DNA from: Zunongwangia pacifica
Lineage (GTDB): Bacteria > Bacteroidota > Bacteroidia > Flavobacteriales > Flavobacteriaceae
Direction of reading: 5' to 3'
Assembly (NCBI RefSeq): GCF_023499215.1
Contig: NZ_JAKHSK010000023.1
Location: 1 to 64,000 of the forward strand
Length of the DNA: 64,000 bases
Each line of letters starts with the position of its first letter. Position 1 is the stretch's first letter. Positions 1 to 7,597 of this stretch are shown here, piece by piece. The notes under the pieces were generated by a model. It saw only the letters and a list, made by a program, of their open reading frames with translations, did not search any database and was not told where the DNA came from. Position numbers and translations under genes: made by a program.

Positions 1-20
1 CCAGTATTGACAAGGGTTTA

Positions 21-50
21 CAGACGGCTTCGGAGGTCTGTCCTTTTTTT
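21..50 (+). terminator. Rho-independent terminator-like hairpin
   Basis: CAGAC and GTCTG arms (21-25 and 36-40) flank a short loop and are followed by TCC and a run of seven T. The stem is short. It would end a transcript entering from left of the window. Confidence 0.5.
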
Positions 51-110
51 ATCTGACAACTCTGTTGACTTTAGAAGTTCTGATCTTAAAATAACCCAAA
101 TACGATTGAT

Positions 111-281
111 ATGGGAAAAAAGAAAAAAAACAATAATCAGGTAACCGCTGGAGCAGGTAACTGGAAGTGGTGGCAGATAACCCTAGGGATTGCTGCGATC
201 ATATTTGTTAGCAAAATCCAGGACCCAACGGATGATACCTTAAGATTATTAATAGAACTAGTCAAGCTCTTTAAAGGCTAA
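111..281 (+). CDS. Small single-pass membrane protein, 56 aa
   Basis: An ATG at 111 opens a 56-codon frame ending in TAA at 279-281. The protein starts with a Lys/Asn-rich segment (MGKKKKNNN), then a tryptophan-rich stretch and one hydrophobic segment (about residues 22-36, ITLGIAAIIFV), and ends in a short charged tail. The shape is that of a small single-span inner-membrane protein with the basic N-terminus inside. I recognise no family and assign no function. It lies between a terminator-like hairpin and a TAnnTTTG promoter element that would serve the next gene, so it is probably its own transcript. Confidence 0.45.
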   Translation: MGKKKKNNNQVTAGAGNWKWWQITLGIAAIIFVSKIQDPTDDTLRLLIELVKLFKG

Positions 282-287
282 AATGAG

Positions 288-295
288 TATATTTG
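288..295 (+). promoter_or_regulatory. Candidate -7 promoter element (TATATTTG)
   Basis: TATATTTG fits the Bacteroidota -7 consensus TAnnTTTG. It lies directly after the small ORF and about 115 bp before the Rhs tip. No convincing -33 TTG lies at the right distance, so the call is tentative. Confidence 0.35.
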
Positions 296-411
296 TATTA
301 CGTTCTTATAAAAAATTTTTGGAGGTAAACCGCTGAAAAGTGCGCCATAGTTGAAAAAAATGCCTAAACGTCTACCCTTTTGGGCTTAAACATCGAGGTT
401 ATAATAATGTC

Positions 412-1332
412 GTGAATGGTACGGAACATCCGTATAAATTTCAAGGTAAGGAACATCAAGAGGAATTAGGTCTTGACTGGTACGACTTCCACGCAAGAAA
501 CTACGACCCAGCTTTAGGAAGGTGGTTTAATATGGATAATCACGCTGAAAGCTATATGAGTTGGACACCGTATAACTTTGCTTATAACAGCCCTTTGATG
601 GTTGTTGACCCTGATGGTCAAGATGGCATTTTTATTAATGAAGATGGCAAAGAAATAGGTAATGACGGTATTGAGGATGGTAAAGTATACGTTGTGAAAA
701 CATCTGAACAAAGTTTTAAAAGTGGTGTCGCAGCTAATGGGATAACTAAAAGCGAAGCCAAGGCTACTGAAAAGTTCATTAAAAAGAATAGTGGCAACAC
801 CGCAGCTTTTCAAGAGAATAGCATTGCTTATGACAATAGCGTTGAGATTGAAGGAAGTGCTGAAACCAGACAATCTATGGTTGATATTGTGAATCAGGAT
901 AATGGTAGAGGCGGAACCTCTGACGCTAATAACAGAGAATATGGCGGAGTGGTAAATAATGATGGCACGGTTAGAGAATCTACGCCTGGAGATGTTTCTA
1001 CACCTGTTCCAAATGAAAATGGCCAAGTAGTAACAGCTGAAATTACACACACAATATACGCTAACTCTAAATCAACATTCCATAGCCATCCAAGTGGTCA
1101 AGTTGTTGTAGGTTCGGGCAATAATAGTGGTGCTACAGGTTCGTCAACAACATTAGGAGGTGGCAGCACTACAACGCATAGTTGGAGACAAGCACCATCG
1201 CCACAAGATGCCAATGGCTCAACAAGAACGAACTATGTTTTTGGCAGAAGAAGCAAAACGGTATATATCTATAGTGGTGGCGGTGTAATAGCCACAATAC
1301 CTCAAAAAAGGTTTGTAACACCAAAACAGTAA
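412..1332 (+). CDS. Orphan Rhs-repeat C-terminal tip with JAB-like metalloprotease toxin domain
   Basis: The first 70 residues are the conserved Rhs/YD-repeat-associated core (LDWYDFHARNYDPALGRWF, then DPDG). The same frame continues upstream of the GTG start as far as a TGA at 352-354 and still reads YPFGLKHRGYNN, a core motif. The gene is therefore a detached 3' tip of a full Rhs gene rather than a protein starting at 412. The C-terminal part matches the JAB-like toxin 1 type: a possible JAMM Glu at 177 (REYGGV), HxHP at residues 224-227 (FHSHPSG) and SxxD at 263-266 (PSPQD), then a YVFGRR...VYIY strand pair. These residues would bind Zn and cleave peptide or isopeptide bonds; the target is unknown. 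No secretion or encapsulation part remains, so toxicity in its present form is uncertain. A candidate immunity gene follows 10 bp downstream. Confidence 0.8.
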   Translation: MNGTEHPYKFQGKEHQEELGLDWYDFHARNYDPALGRWFNMDNHAESYMSWTPYNFAYNSPLMVVDPDGQDGIFINEDGKEIGNDGIEDGKVYVVKTSEQSFKSGVAANGITKSEAKATEKFIKKNSGNTAAFQENSIAYDNSVEIEGSAETRQSMVDIVNQDNGRGGTSDANNREYGGVVNNDGTVRESTPGDVSTPVPNENGQVVTAEITHTIYANSKSTFHSHPSGQVVVGSGNNSGATGSSTTLGGGSTTTHSWRQAPSPQDANGSTRTNYVFGRRSKTVYIYSGGGVIATIPQKRFVTPKQ

Positions 1333-1342
1333 TTAAAGTATT

Positions 1343-1821
1343 ATGAGGAAAAGTATATTATTGGTTCTTTTTATTGTTAGTAACTGTCTTTTTGGACATT
1401 CACAAACAGAAGAATCACAGATTAAAATGTTTTATGAATCAGCAATAAAAAACCATATCGATAATTTTCAGCAAATGTTCGAAAATGGAAGTTCAGCTGT
1501 CAAAATAGAGGATTTGTATTTTATATCGAAGGATATTCCTGAAGTGTACTTACCAAAGAAAATAGGGCAATACAACATCAAATACATTGATGTGTATAAA
1601 AAAAAAGCAAAAGGCTTTTACGTAAAGGAATTTTTGCAGTATCTATACAACCGCTCATCCTAAAAAATGAACAGGCTATTATTAATTTGATAGATTTTAC
1701 AGTTACCTATAAAAACAGAAATTATGATTTTAGCAATGGTGGTGGTAGTAAAACAAGCTTTGAGTATTCTTGTACTGGGCAAAGTTGGGAGATATTAAAC
1801 ACCGAGTTTTTTGGTATATAA
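1343..1821 (+). pseudogene. Candidate immunity protein of the Rhs-JAB toxin, frameshifted in an A9 tract
   Basis: An ATG at 1343 opens a secreted-type protein (hydrophobic signal MRKSILLVLFIVSNCLFG, then HSQ) that stops at 1661-1663 after 106 residues. The +1 reading frame stays open past that stop to TAA at 1819-1821 and gives a protein-like sequence (IFAVSIQPLILKNEQAIINL, later NTEFFGI). Adding one A to the run of nine A at 1598-1606 joins the two halves into about 159 residues. So the gene is either decayed, phase-variable at the homopolymer, or carries a sequencing error. Its place right after the toxin tip suggests immunity, and the signal peptide suggests action outside the cytoplasm; both are inferences, as I do not recognise the family. 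Confidence 0.6.
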
Positions 1822-1845
1822 AAACGAAGAATTTATTGTTACAAG

Positions 1846-1874
1846 AACCACAGCAGAAATGTTGTGGTTTTTTT
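1846..1874 (+). terminator. Rho-independent terminator after the toxin-immunity pair
   Basis: AACCACA (1846-1852) pairs with TGTGGTT (1863-1869), followed by a T run. It lies 25 bp after the end of the frameshift-restored frame, which supports 1821 as the true gene end. Confidence 0.7.
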
Positions 1875-2100
1875 ATGCGTAGGTGTTACGAGCTTTAGCA
1901 TCCCGAATTAACGCATTAATCGTAGTGAAAATATGCTCTCTATCTTCGCTGTTCAACTTCTGTAAACTGGTAATCACATCAACGATATTTTTGTCAAGTT
2001 CCAAATCAGACAGACCAGTTAAATAATCCAAAGACACTTCGAGAGCTTCAGCGATTTTATAAGCAGTCTCAATGGATGGCTTTACTTGTAAGCGTACCTT
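1873..2100 (-). pseudogene. C-terminal fragment of an XRE-family helix-turn-helix regulator
   Basis: On the minus strand, 75 codons before TAA at 1873-1875 read KPSIETAYKIAEALEVSLDYL and then a helical tail ending in AKARNTYA. This is the second half of a Cro/CI-type HTH domain (typical KPSIE..KIA.ALEVSLDYL pattern) plus its C-terminal extension. The N-terminal helices are missing: an in-frame TGA lies at 2101-2103 and homology stops there. The tail of the next gene (2069-2740) runs through the same DNA in another frame, so this looks like a recombination junction rather than a point mutation. Confidence 0.65.
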
Positions 2101-2740
2101 TCATAAGATTATAGTTTTCTTTAAAGAACCACAATGCTGTTTGATAGGTTTGTAATTCAGTTAGATTTTCGTCTTTAAACGAATCAAATTTTTTATCACG
2201 AGAATTGAATTCAGGTAATTTTTTTAGATCAGATTTAAATAATTCAAATTGTTGTTTGGCAACTTTTACTTTTTCATTTCTTAATTCAGACTTTCTAGGT
2301 TTTACAATTATCTTCTTAGATAACTCTTCAATCTGAAATTTCATACCATTGATTTTATCATCATTCTCTTTTGATTGTCGTAACTTTTTAATCTCTGGAT
2401 TCTCTACCGTCTTGAAATTTTTAGACCAAAAGCTAGTGCGATTAAAATAAATAAGATATAACGTAATGCAGATAAATAAACAAATGATAGCAGTATGTGC
2501 CAACTCATTTTCTACAATTAAAGATTTAAATAGACTAAAAATAAAAATAGGTAATATCAAAAATGCTAAAGAACCAATAGACCTAAGTATATTGTTACCA
2601 GGATGATAATTTGAATATTTATTTTTGCAGGTAGGAAATAAAGAAGGAATGATTGCTTCAATAGCTGGCAAAGTAGCTAGCGGTATATGTACAAAAGTAA
2701 TAGCGGTTAAAATCAACAATAAGAGAAAGGTAGTATCCAT
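2069..2740 (-). CDS. Unknown membrane protein with cytoplasmic coiled coil, 223 aa
   Basis: The N-terminal half has about three hydrophobic segments (residues 3-34, 54-74 and 82-99). The C-terminal 120 residues are Lys/Glu-rich and probably coiled coil (ENDDKINGMKFQIEELSKK). I recognise no family. The last 11 residues (MKGTLTSKAIH) are read from DNA that encodes the XRE fragment in another frame, so the original C-terminus was probably replaced when the two pieces were joined. Part of the accessory patch beside ssrA; function unknown. Confidence 0.55.
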   Translation of the reverse strand: MDTTFLLLLILTAITFVHIPLATLPAIEAIIPSLFPTCKNKYSNYHPGNNILRSIGSLAFLILPIFIFSLFKSLIVENELAHTAIICLFICITLYLIYFNRTSFWSKNFKTVENPEIKKLRQSKENDDKINGMKFQIEELSKKIIVKPRKSELRNEKVKVAKQQFELFKSDLKKLPEFNSRDKKFDSFKDENLTELQTYQTALWFFKENYNLMKGTLTSKAIH

Positions 2741-2745
2741 AGTAA

Positions 2746-2800
2746 ATTATGCTTAATTAGTATAAATATACTAAATTTGAGGTAAGTATTTAAGCATAAT
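2746..2800. promoter_or_regulatory. Nested inverted repeats upstream of the membrane orphan
   Basis: ATTATGCTTAA (2746-2756) and TTAAGCATAAT (2790-2800) form a perfect 11-bp inverted repeat. Inside it TTAGTATA-AA-TATACTAA (2757-2774) is a second perfect palindrome. The arrangement lies just upstream of the start at 2740 and looks like an operator or a cruciform/recombination site. Confidence 0.4.
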
Positions 2801-2813
2801 AAATAATACGTTC

Positions 2814-2832
2814 TGTCAACTATTTTGTCAAC
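2814..2832. repeat. Short direct repeat TGTCAAC x2 beside ssrA
   Basis: TGTCAAC occurs at 2814-2820 and again at 2826-2832 (12-bp period). Paired short direct repeats next to a tRNA/tmRNA 3' end can be integrase arm sites, but no integrase gene is in view. Confidence 0.25.
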
Positions 2833-2837
2833 GCAAA

Positions 2838-2873
2838 ATAAAAAGCCCCGTAAACACTGGTGTTACGAGGCTA
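2838..2873 (-). terminator. Terminator of tmRNA
   Basis: Read on the minus strand, AGCCTCGTAACAC pairs with GTGTTTACGGGGCT around a 3-nt loop and is followed by TTTT. It begins a few bases after the tmRNA 3' end. Confidence 0.75.
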
Positions 2874-2878
2874 TTAAG

Positions 2879-3278
2879 TGGAGTCGGAGGGGTTCGAACC
2901 CTCGTCCAAACAAGCAATTCAGAAGCTTTCTACACGCTTAGTTTTCGCTTGGATTGTCGGGAAAAAATCTGGCCGAAAACAACCTAACCCTTTCCGTATC
3001 CTCAATTAAATTTCAAAACCGCATCAAGGCACTGCGGCTTCTATATTTACTTTATCGGTGCCTCTGGTGTGGACGCCGTAAATCAGGGCTTCCACGAGAC
3101 ATCTCGGCTCCCTACCTAGTAGGGACTAAGCAAAACCTACTGTGATTCGGTTACGCAGCCAAGGCGTAGTTATTCTCGCCGTTTAAAAAAGTGTGAAATA
3201 TGAGATTTACGAGCTATATCCCAGCGCTCGGCGTGCTTACAACTCAATTAGACTCGCTGTCAAAACCAAGTCGACCCC
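2879..3278 (-). ncRNA. ssrA: Transfer-messenger RNA (tmRNA)
   Basis: The RNA rescues stalled ribosomes and tags the nascent chain for proteolysis. On the minus strand the 5' end GGGGTCG pairs with CGACTCC at the 3' end (7-bp acceptor, one G-U) followed by discriminator A; CCA is not encoded. A canonical T arm (GGGTTCGAACCC) precedes the 3' end. The tag frame at 3180-3151 reads GGC GAG AAT AAC TAC GCC TTG GCT GCG TAA, that is GENNYALAA, as in other Bacteroidota. Length is about 400 nt, normal for the family. Short ORFs on the opposite strand here are artefacts. Confidence 0.95.
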
Positions 3279-3309
3279 AATATGTAAAGAACATTATGCT
3301 TTGTTTTTT

Positions 3310-3406
3310 GGGCGTTCCGCTTGCCCTCTCGGCCAAACGGCGGGCTATCCGCTTTTAGTTTTTGCTCGTCGCCTCACAAAAAGCTAACCGCTACTATCCC
3401 TAACGC
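3310..3406. repeat. Structured intergenic element upstream of ssrA
   Basis: The segment begins GGGCGTTCCGCTTGCCC, continues with CGGGCTATCCGC and ends CCGCTACTATCCCTAACGC. A hairpin-forming pair (CTTTTAGTTTTTG and CACAAAAAGCTAA) lies in the middle. From memory, this combination of phrases recurs in intergenic DNA of many Bacteroidota genomes; I cannot search here. No protein is plausible. Confidence 0.45.
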
Positions 3407-3499
3407 AAAATCCATTACCCATCAAACAAAGAACATCAAATTCAGCTTACCACTTGCAAAATGGCAAGGCCTGCAAAGGTACTATTAAATTTATATCTT

Positions 3500-3616
3500 T
3501 ACCCGATAATCGGGATTAAATACACCAAGACTTACCTCGAAAATAAAAATAATTTTCTAATAATTATTTCGTAGGCTTGCGACAAGGTAGTTTACTCGAT
3601 AATCGAGATTTAAAAA
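3500..3616. repeat. Dispersed intergenic repeat, copy A
   Basis: The copy is framed by CCCGATAATCGGGATTAAA (3503-3520) and CTCGATAATCGAGATTTAAA (about 3595-3614). The middle has CCTCGAAAATAAAAATAATT and ends GACAAGGTAGTTTA, phrases shared with the copies at 16150, 19733 and 47236. The rest of 3279-3780 shows no gene. Confidence 0.6.
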
Positions 3617-3780
3617 TTTTAGAACTTTTTCCTAAGATGTCAAAAAGCCTTCAAATTTAAATTTTATTTATCTAAATTGAATAGTTCAAAAATAGATCGC
3701 AAATTTAAAATTTGTTAGCTGTTTCTGCAAACTTTAGTCTTTTAAAACCGATATTAATTGTACAAAACTTATACCATTTT

Positions 3781-4980
3781 ATGCTAAAATTCGCCATCAT
3801 TCGGGAAGAAAAAACACCACCAGATCGTCGCGTGGTATTCTCACCAAAACATCTAAAACAAGCTAAAGATCAATTTCCCGAAGCTCAATTTAAAGTACAG
3901 CAATCTGATATTCGGATTTTTAAAGACGAAGAATATAAAAACCAAGGGTTTCAGGTTTCCGAAGATATTAGCGACTGCGATGTGATGATTGGCGTAAAGG
4001 AAGTGCCAATTAAAAGCCTAATTCCCAATAAAAAATACTTTTTCTTTTCTCATACTATCAAAAAACAACCCTATAATCGCGATCTTTTAAAGGCAATTTT
4101 AGATAAAAAAATCGAGCTTTTTGATCACGAGGTGATTACCAGTGAAAGCGGAATGCGACTAATTGGTTTTGGCAGATATGCCGGTTTGGTAGGGGCTTAT
4201 AACGGATTTCGTGCCATCGGACTTAAAAATGAATTTTATGATTTGCCAAAAGTAGAAAGCCTTTCAGATTTAAATGAGATGTTGACCCAATTGGATAAAA
4301 TTAAAGTCCCAAATTTGAAAATTGTACTTACCGGTAGTGGGAAAGTAGCACGCGGCGCTAAAGAAATATTAGATCATCTTAAAATTAGAGAAGTTGAGGT
4401 GCCAGAGTATCTTTCAGAAGAATTTGATGAGCCTGTGTATTGCCATATCGATGTGTTAGATTATAATAAACGTAAAGATGGAGCAGAAGGCAGTATTCCG
4501 GAGTTTTTCAGTAATCCAGAGTTGTACGAATCAGATTTCTGGCGTTTTGCCGTGGTAAGTGACTTTTTTATTGCGGGACATTTTTACGGGCAGGGAGCTC
4601 CGGTATTTTTTACAAAAGAAGATGCTAAAACACCCAATTTCAGCATCAAATATATTGCAGATATTTCTTGTGATATCGCTGGCCCAATCCCTAGCACAAT
4701 AAGACCTTCTACTATCGCCGATCCTATTTATGGATATGATCCGCAATCAGGGGAGGAAATAGATTTTAAAGACCCAAAAGCGATTACCGTGATGGCGGTA
4801 GATAATTTGCCTTGCGAATTGCCTAAAGATGCCAGTGAAGGTTTTGGTGAAATGTTTTTAGAACACGTTTTGCCGGCTTTTTTCAATAACGATAAAAATG
4901 GCATTTTAGAAAGAGCTCGAATGACTAAAAATGGTAAATTAACACCTAAATACAGTTACTTACAGGATTTTGTAAGCTAA
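3781..4980 (+). CDS. Alanine dehydrogenase / saccharopine-dehydrogenase-like NAD(P)-dependent oxidoreductase
   Basis: The 399-residue protein has the N-terminal substrate domain of the AlaDH/PNT-saccharopine dehydrogenase family: IIREEKTPPDRRVVFSP resembles the family's R-E-...-P..D.RV.F/L.P opening, and FGRYAGLVGAYNGFRA recalls Lys1-type enzymes. A dinucleotide-binding segment (KIVLTGSGKVARGAKEIL, about residues 182-199) follows. I chose the ATG at 3781; an upstream in-frame extension to 3712 looks non-coding. The enzyme probably catalyses reversible NAD-linked oxidative deamination or amino-acid condensation; whether alanine or a lysine-pathway intermediate is the substrate cannot be decided from sequence. 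It stands alone, followed by pepO after 70 bp. Confidence 0.75.
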   Translation: MLKFAIIREEKTPPDRRVVFSPKHLKQAKDQFPEAQFKVQQSDIRIFKDEEYKNQGFQVSEDISDCDVMIGVKEVPIKSLIPNKKYFFFSHTIKKQPYNRDLLKAILDKKIELFDHEVITSESGMRLIGFGRYAGLVGAYNGFRAIGLKNEFYDLPKVESLSDLNEMLTQLDKIKVPNLKIVLTGSGKVARGAKEILDHLKIREVEVPEYLSEEFDEPVYCHIDVLDYNKRKDGAEGSIPEFFSNPELYESDFWRFAVVSDFFIAGHFYGQGAPVFFTKEDAKTPNFSIKYIADISCDIAGPIPSTIRPSTIADPIYGYDPQSGEEIDFKDPKAITVMAVDNLPCELPKDASEGFGEMFLEHVLPAFFNNDKNGILERARMTKNGKLTPKYSYLQDFVS

Positions 4981-5050
4981 AATTTGAAGCCGTTTTATCC
5001 AATATCGTATCTTGTTAGACATTAGAATTAATCACTTCTCTATTAATCAC

Positions 5051-7072
5051 ATGAAAAAAACATCATTACTTCTTCTTGGTTTACTTTCCCTGGCTTCCTG
5101 TAAAAAGGAAGAAAAAACTCCTCAAAAGAAATTCAAAGAAATCACCGGGATCAGTCAGGATCTAAAACCGGGTGATAATTTTTTTAGATACGTTAATGCC
5201 AAATGGTACGATACCATTACGATTCCTGAAACACAGGCTGGGGCAGGAGCCTATATGTTTATGAATTATCCACAGCGACTTCGATTACAAGGAATTCTGG
5301 ATAGTGTATCTAAAAGTGAAAATGCCAAAGGTAGTATTGCTCAAAAAGTAGGCGATTTTTATGCTTCAGGGATGGATACGGCAACGATAAACAAAAGAGG
5401 ATTCGATCCTGTAAAACCAATTTTGAATGAAATCGATGCTATTTCAGATATTTCTTCGATGATGCATTTTGTAACCAATGCAACAAGGTCGGGGAATGGT
5501 TCTATCTTAAGCTTTTACGTTGGGCCAGATGATAAAAATAGCCAGATGAATATTGCTCATGCCAGTCAAACGGGGATTGGCTTGCCAGATAGGGATTATT
5601 ATTTCAGTGAAGATTCAGAAACAGAAGCAATTCAGAAAGCTTATAAAAAATACCTTTCAACATTATTTCAGCTTACCGGAGTTAGCGATGCTGAAGCTTC
5701 GAAGAAAGCCGATTTGGTTTATGATATCGAGAAGCAGATCGCCGAATCGCATAGAACCAGGATCGAGCGTCGTGATGTAAAAGCTAATTACAATAAGATG
5801 GCGGTGAGCGAACTTGAGGAAAAACATCCAAATATTGGGTGGGCTACAGTTTTAGAAGATCTAAATGCCCAAACAGATTCTATCGATGTTGGGCAACCAG
5901 AATATTACGATCAACTGAATTCGCTTTTAAAAGCAGTTCCTTTAGAAGATTGGAAAGTTTATTTAAAAGCGCATACGTTAGAAAATTATGCAGATAATTT
6001 AAGCAAGCCTTTTGTAGATGCTTCTTTCGATTTTACCAAAGTGATCTCTGGGCAGGCAGTTCAGAAAACCCGCGGAGAGATCATGGCAAGTGCCGTAGAT
6101 GGATATCTTGGCGAAGCTTTAGGGCAATTGTACGTTAAGAAATATTTTCCTGAAGAAGCCAAAGAACGCATGCAGGAACTGGTGAATAATGTACAAAAGG
6201 CTTATGCGAAAAGAATAGAGGATTTAGAGTGGATGAGTGATAGCACGAAACTAAAAGCCAAAGAAAAATTGGCTGCGATCACCAAAAAGATAGGATATCC
6301 AGATCATTGGAAAGACTATAGCAATGTAAGTATCGATAGGGATACTTATTTTGAAAATATTGTTTCGGCCTCTTCAGCAGCGTATCAGCGTAATCTTGAA
6401 AAGTTAGGAAAGCCGGTCGATAAATCAGAATGGTTTACTACACCCTCTACAGTTACAGCCTACAACAACCCTTCAGCAAACGAAATTGTTTTTCCGGCAG
6501 GAATTTTACAACCTCCTTATTTTGATAACGAAGCTGATGACGCTTTAAATTACGGCGGAATAGGAATGGTGATTGGTCACGAATTAACCCATACGTTCGA
6601 CGATCAGGGAGCGCAATTCGATAAAGAAGGAAACGTGAAAAACTGGTGGACAGATAGCGATTACGAGAAATTTAAATCGAGGATCCAGCAGGTGATCGAT
6701 CAATATGATGAATTTACAGTGTTGGATTCCCTTCATATAAAAGGCGCAATGACGGTTGGTGAAAATACTGCCGATATTGCCGGAGTGGCGGTTGCTTACG
6801 ATGCTTTTAAAATGACCGAGCAAGGCCAGGATACTACAAAGATCGGCGGATTTACGCCAGATCAGCGATTTTTCCTTTCGGTTGCGAAAATATGGCGCGT
6901 AAAAATGAAGGATGAATTTCTACGATTATGGATCAATAACAATCCGCATTCGCCACCATCATGGCGAGTAAACGGACCTTTAATGAACAATCCGCATTTC
7001 TATGAAGCTTTCGATGTACAGCCAGAAGATTCATTGTATTTATCTGAAGATGAAAGAATTCTTATTTGGTAA
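5051..7072 (+). CDS. pepO: M13-family (neprilysin/PepO) metallopeptidase, lipoprotein
   Basis: Zinc endopeptidase of family M13, here 673 residues, close to the usual 650-700. A lipoprotein signal (LLLLGLLSLASC, Cys17) puts it in the periplasm or at the outer membrane. HELTH at residues 510-514 supplies two Zn ligands and the general base Glu511; ENTAD at 571-575 supplies the third ligand and the supporting Asp. The M13 N-terminal signature (DLKPGDNFFRYVNAKW) and the C-terminal NNPHFYEAFDVQPEDSLYL pattern are present. The start at 5051 is preferred over an upstream non-ATG start because it places the signal peptide at the N-terminus. It should degrade short extracellular peptides. Confidence 0.93.
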   Translation: MKKTSLLLLGLLSLASCKKEEKTPQKKFKEITGISQDLKPGDNFFRYVNAKWYDTITIPETQAGAGAYMFMNYPQRLRLQGILDSVSKSENAKGSIAQKVGDFYASGMDTATINKRGFDPVKPILNEIDAISDISSMMHFVTNATRSGNGSILSFYVGPDDKNSQMNIAHASQTGIGLPDRDYYFSEDSETEAIQKAYKKYLSTLFQLTGVSDAEASKKADLVYDIEKQIAESHRTRIERRDVKANYNKMAVSELEEKHPNIGWATVLEDLNAQTDSIDVGQPEYYDQLNSLLKAVPLEDWKVYLKAHTLENYADNLSKPFVDASFDFTKVISGQAVQKTRGEIMASAVDGYLGEALGQLYVKKYFPEEAKERMQELVNNVQKAYAKRIEDLEWMSDSTKLKAKEKLAAITKKIGYPDHWKDYSNVSIDRDTYFENIVSASSAAYQRNLEKLGKPVDKSEWFTTPSTVTAYNNPSANEIVFPAGILQPPYFDNEADDALNYGGIGMVIGHELTHTFDDQGAQFDKEGNVKNWWTDSDYEKFKSRIQQVIDQYDEFTVLDSLHIKGAMTVGENTADIAGVAVAYDAFKMTEQGQDTTKIGGFTPDQRFFLSVAKIWRVKMKDEFLRLWINNNPHSPPSWRVNGPLMNNPHFYEAFDVQPEDSLYLSEDERILIW

Positions 7073-7148
7073 GTAAATAATTTAGAAAGAATTTTTTCAA
7101 AGTCAGCTAAGATGAATTTTGGCCATTAGGAACTATTAAATTATAGGG

Positions 7149-7532
7149 TTGCAAAGGACATTAAGAAAATCAGATAAAAATTCTAAAATCCTGAATAAGC
7201 TAATTGTGAATGGATTTTATTCTGGTTATATCCGTCCAGAAAAATTAGAACTGCAAAGAGCATATTTTCCTAACAACTATAGGCTAATTGGTACTTTAAA
7301 TGAGAATGGATATTATGATCTAAAACTGGATTTTAAATCACCTATAGCTGCAAAACTAGCATTTGGATCTGGGATATTGACTTCTGTTATTATGCTTATT
7401 AAAGGATTTTTGTTGTTTCCAATTATCTATTTCATTCTCCCTTTTTCAATAATTTATATCAGATTTAAAATAAAGGAGAAGAAAGAAATTAATTATTTAA
7501 AGGATCGAATATTTGATTTTGAAAGATCATAA
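7149..7532 (+). CDS. Unknown protein with two transmembrane segments
   Basis: The frame opens with a TTG at 7149 and gives 127 residues; no nearby ATG fits better, so the start is weak. Residues 70-106 are hydrophobic and probably form a two-helix hairpin (FGSGILTSVIMLIKGFLLF, then IIYFILPFSIIYIRF), followed by a charged tail. The N-terminal half is soluble-looking (RLIGTLNENGYYDLKLDF). I recognise no family. It precedes two more plus-strand genes of unclear role (7598 and 8189) with no obvious terminator in between, so the three may form an operon. Confidence 0.55.
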   Translation: MQRTLRKSDKNSKILNKLIVNGFYSGYIRPEKLELQRAYFPNNYRLIGTLNENGYYDLKLDFKSPIAAKLAFGSGILTSVIMLIKGFLLFPIIYFILPFSIIYIRFKIKEKKEINYLKDRIFDFERS

Positions 7533-7597
7533 TATTGCTAGCTTTTAGATTACGGAGCTAAGAGTTTTAGTTCGTAAGGATTATTCAAAAAAAGAAA

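Noticed and set aside
1-2878. Complete integrative element with att duplication at ssrA
   Set aside because: I found no integrase and no second copy of the ssrA 3' end (GGTTCGAACCCCTCCGACTC) within the window.
2954-3387. Short plus-strand ORFs over the ssrA region
   Set aside because: They lie inside or beside the tmRNA on the opposite strand and have no protein-like features.
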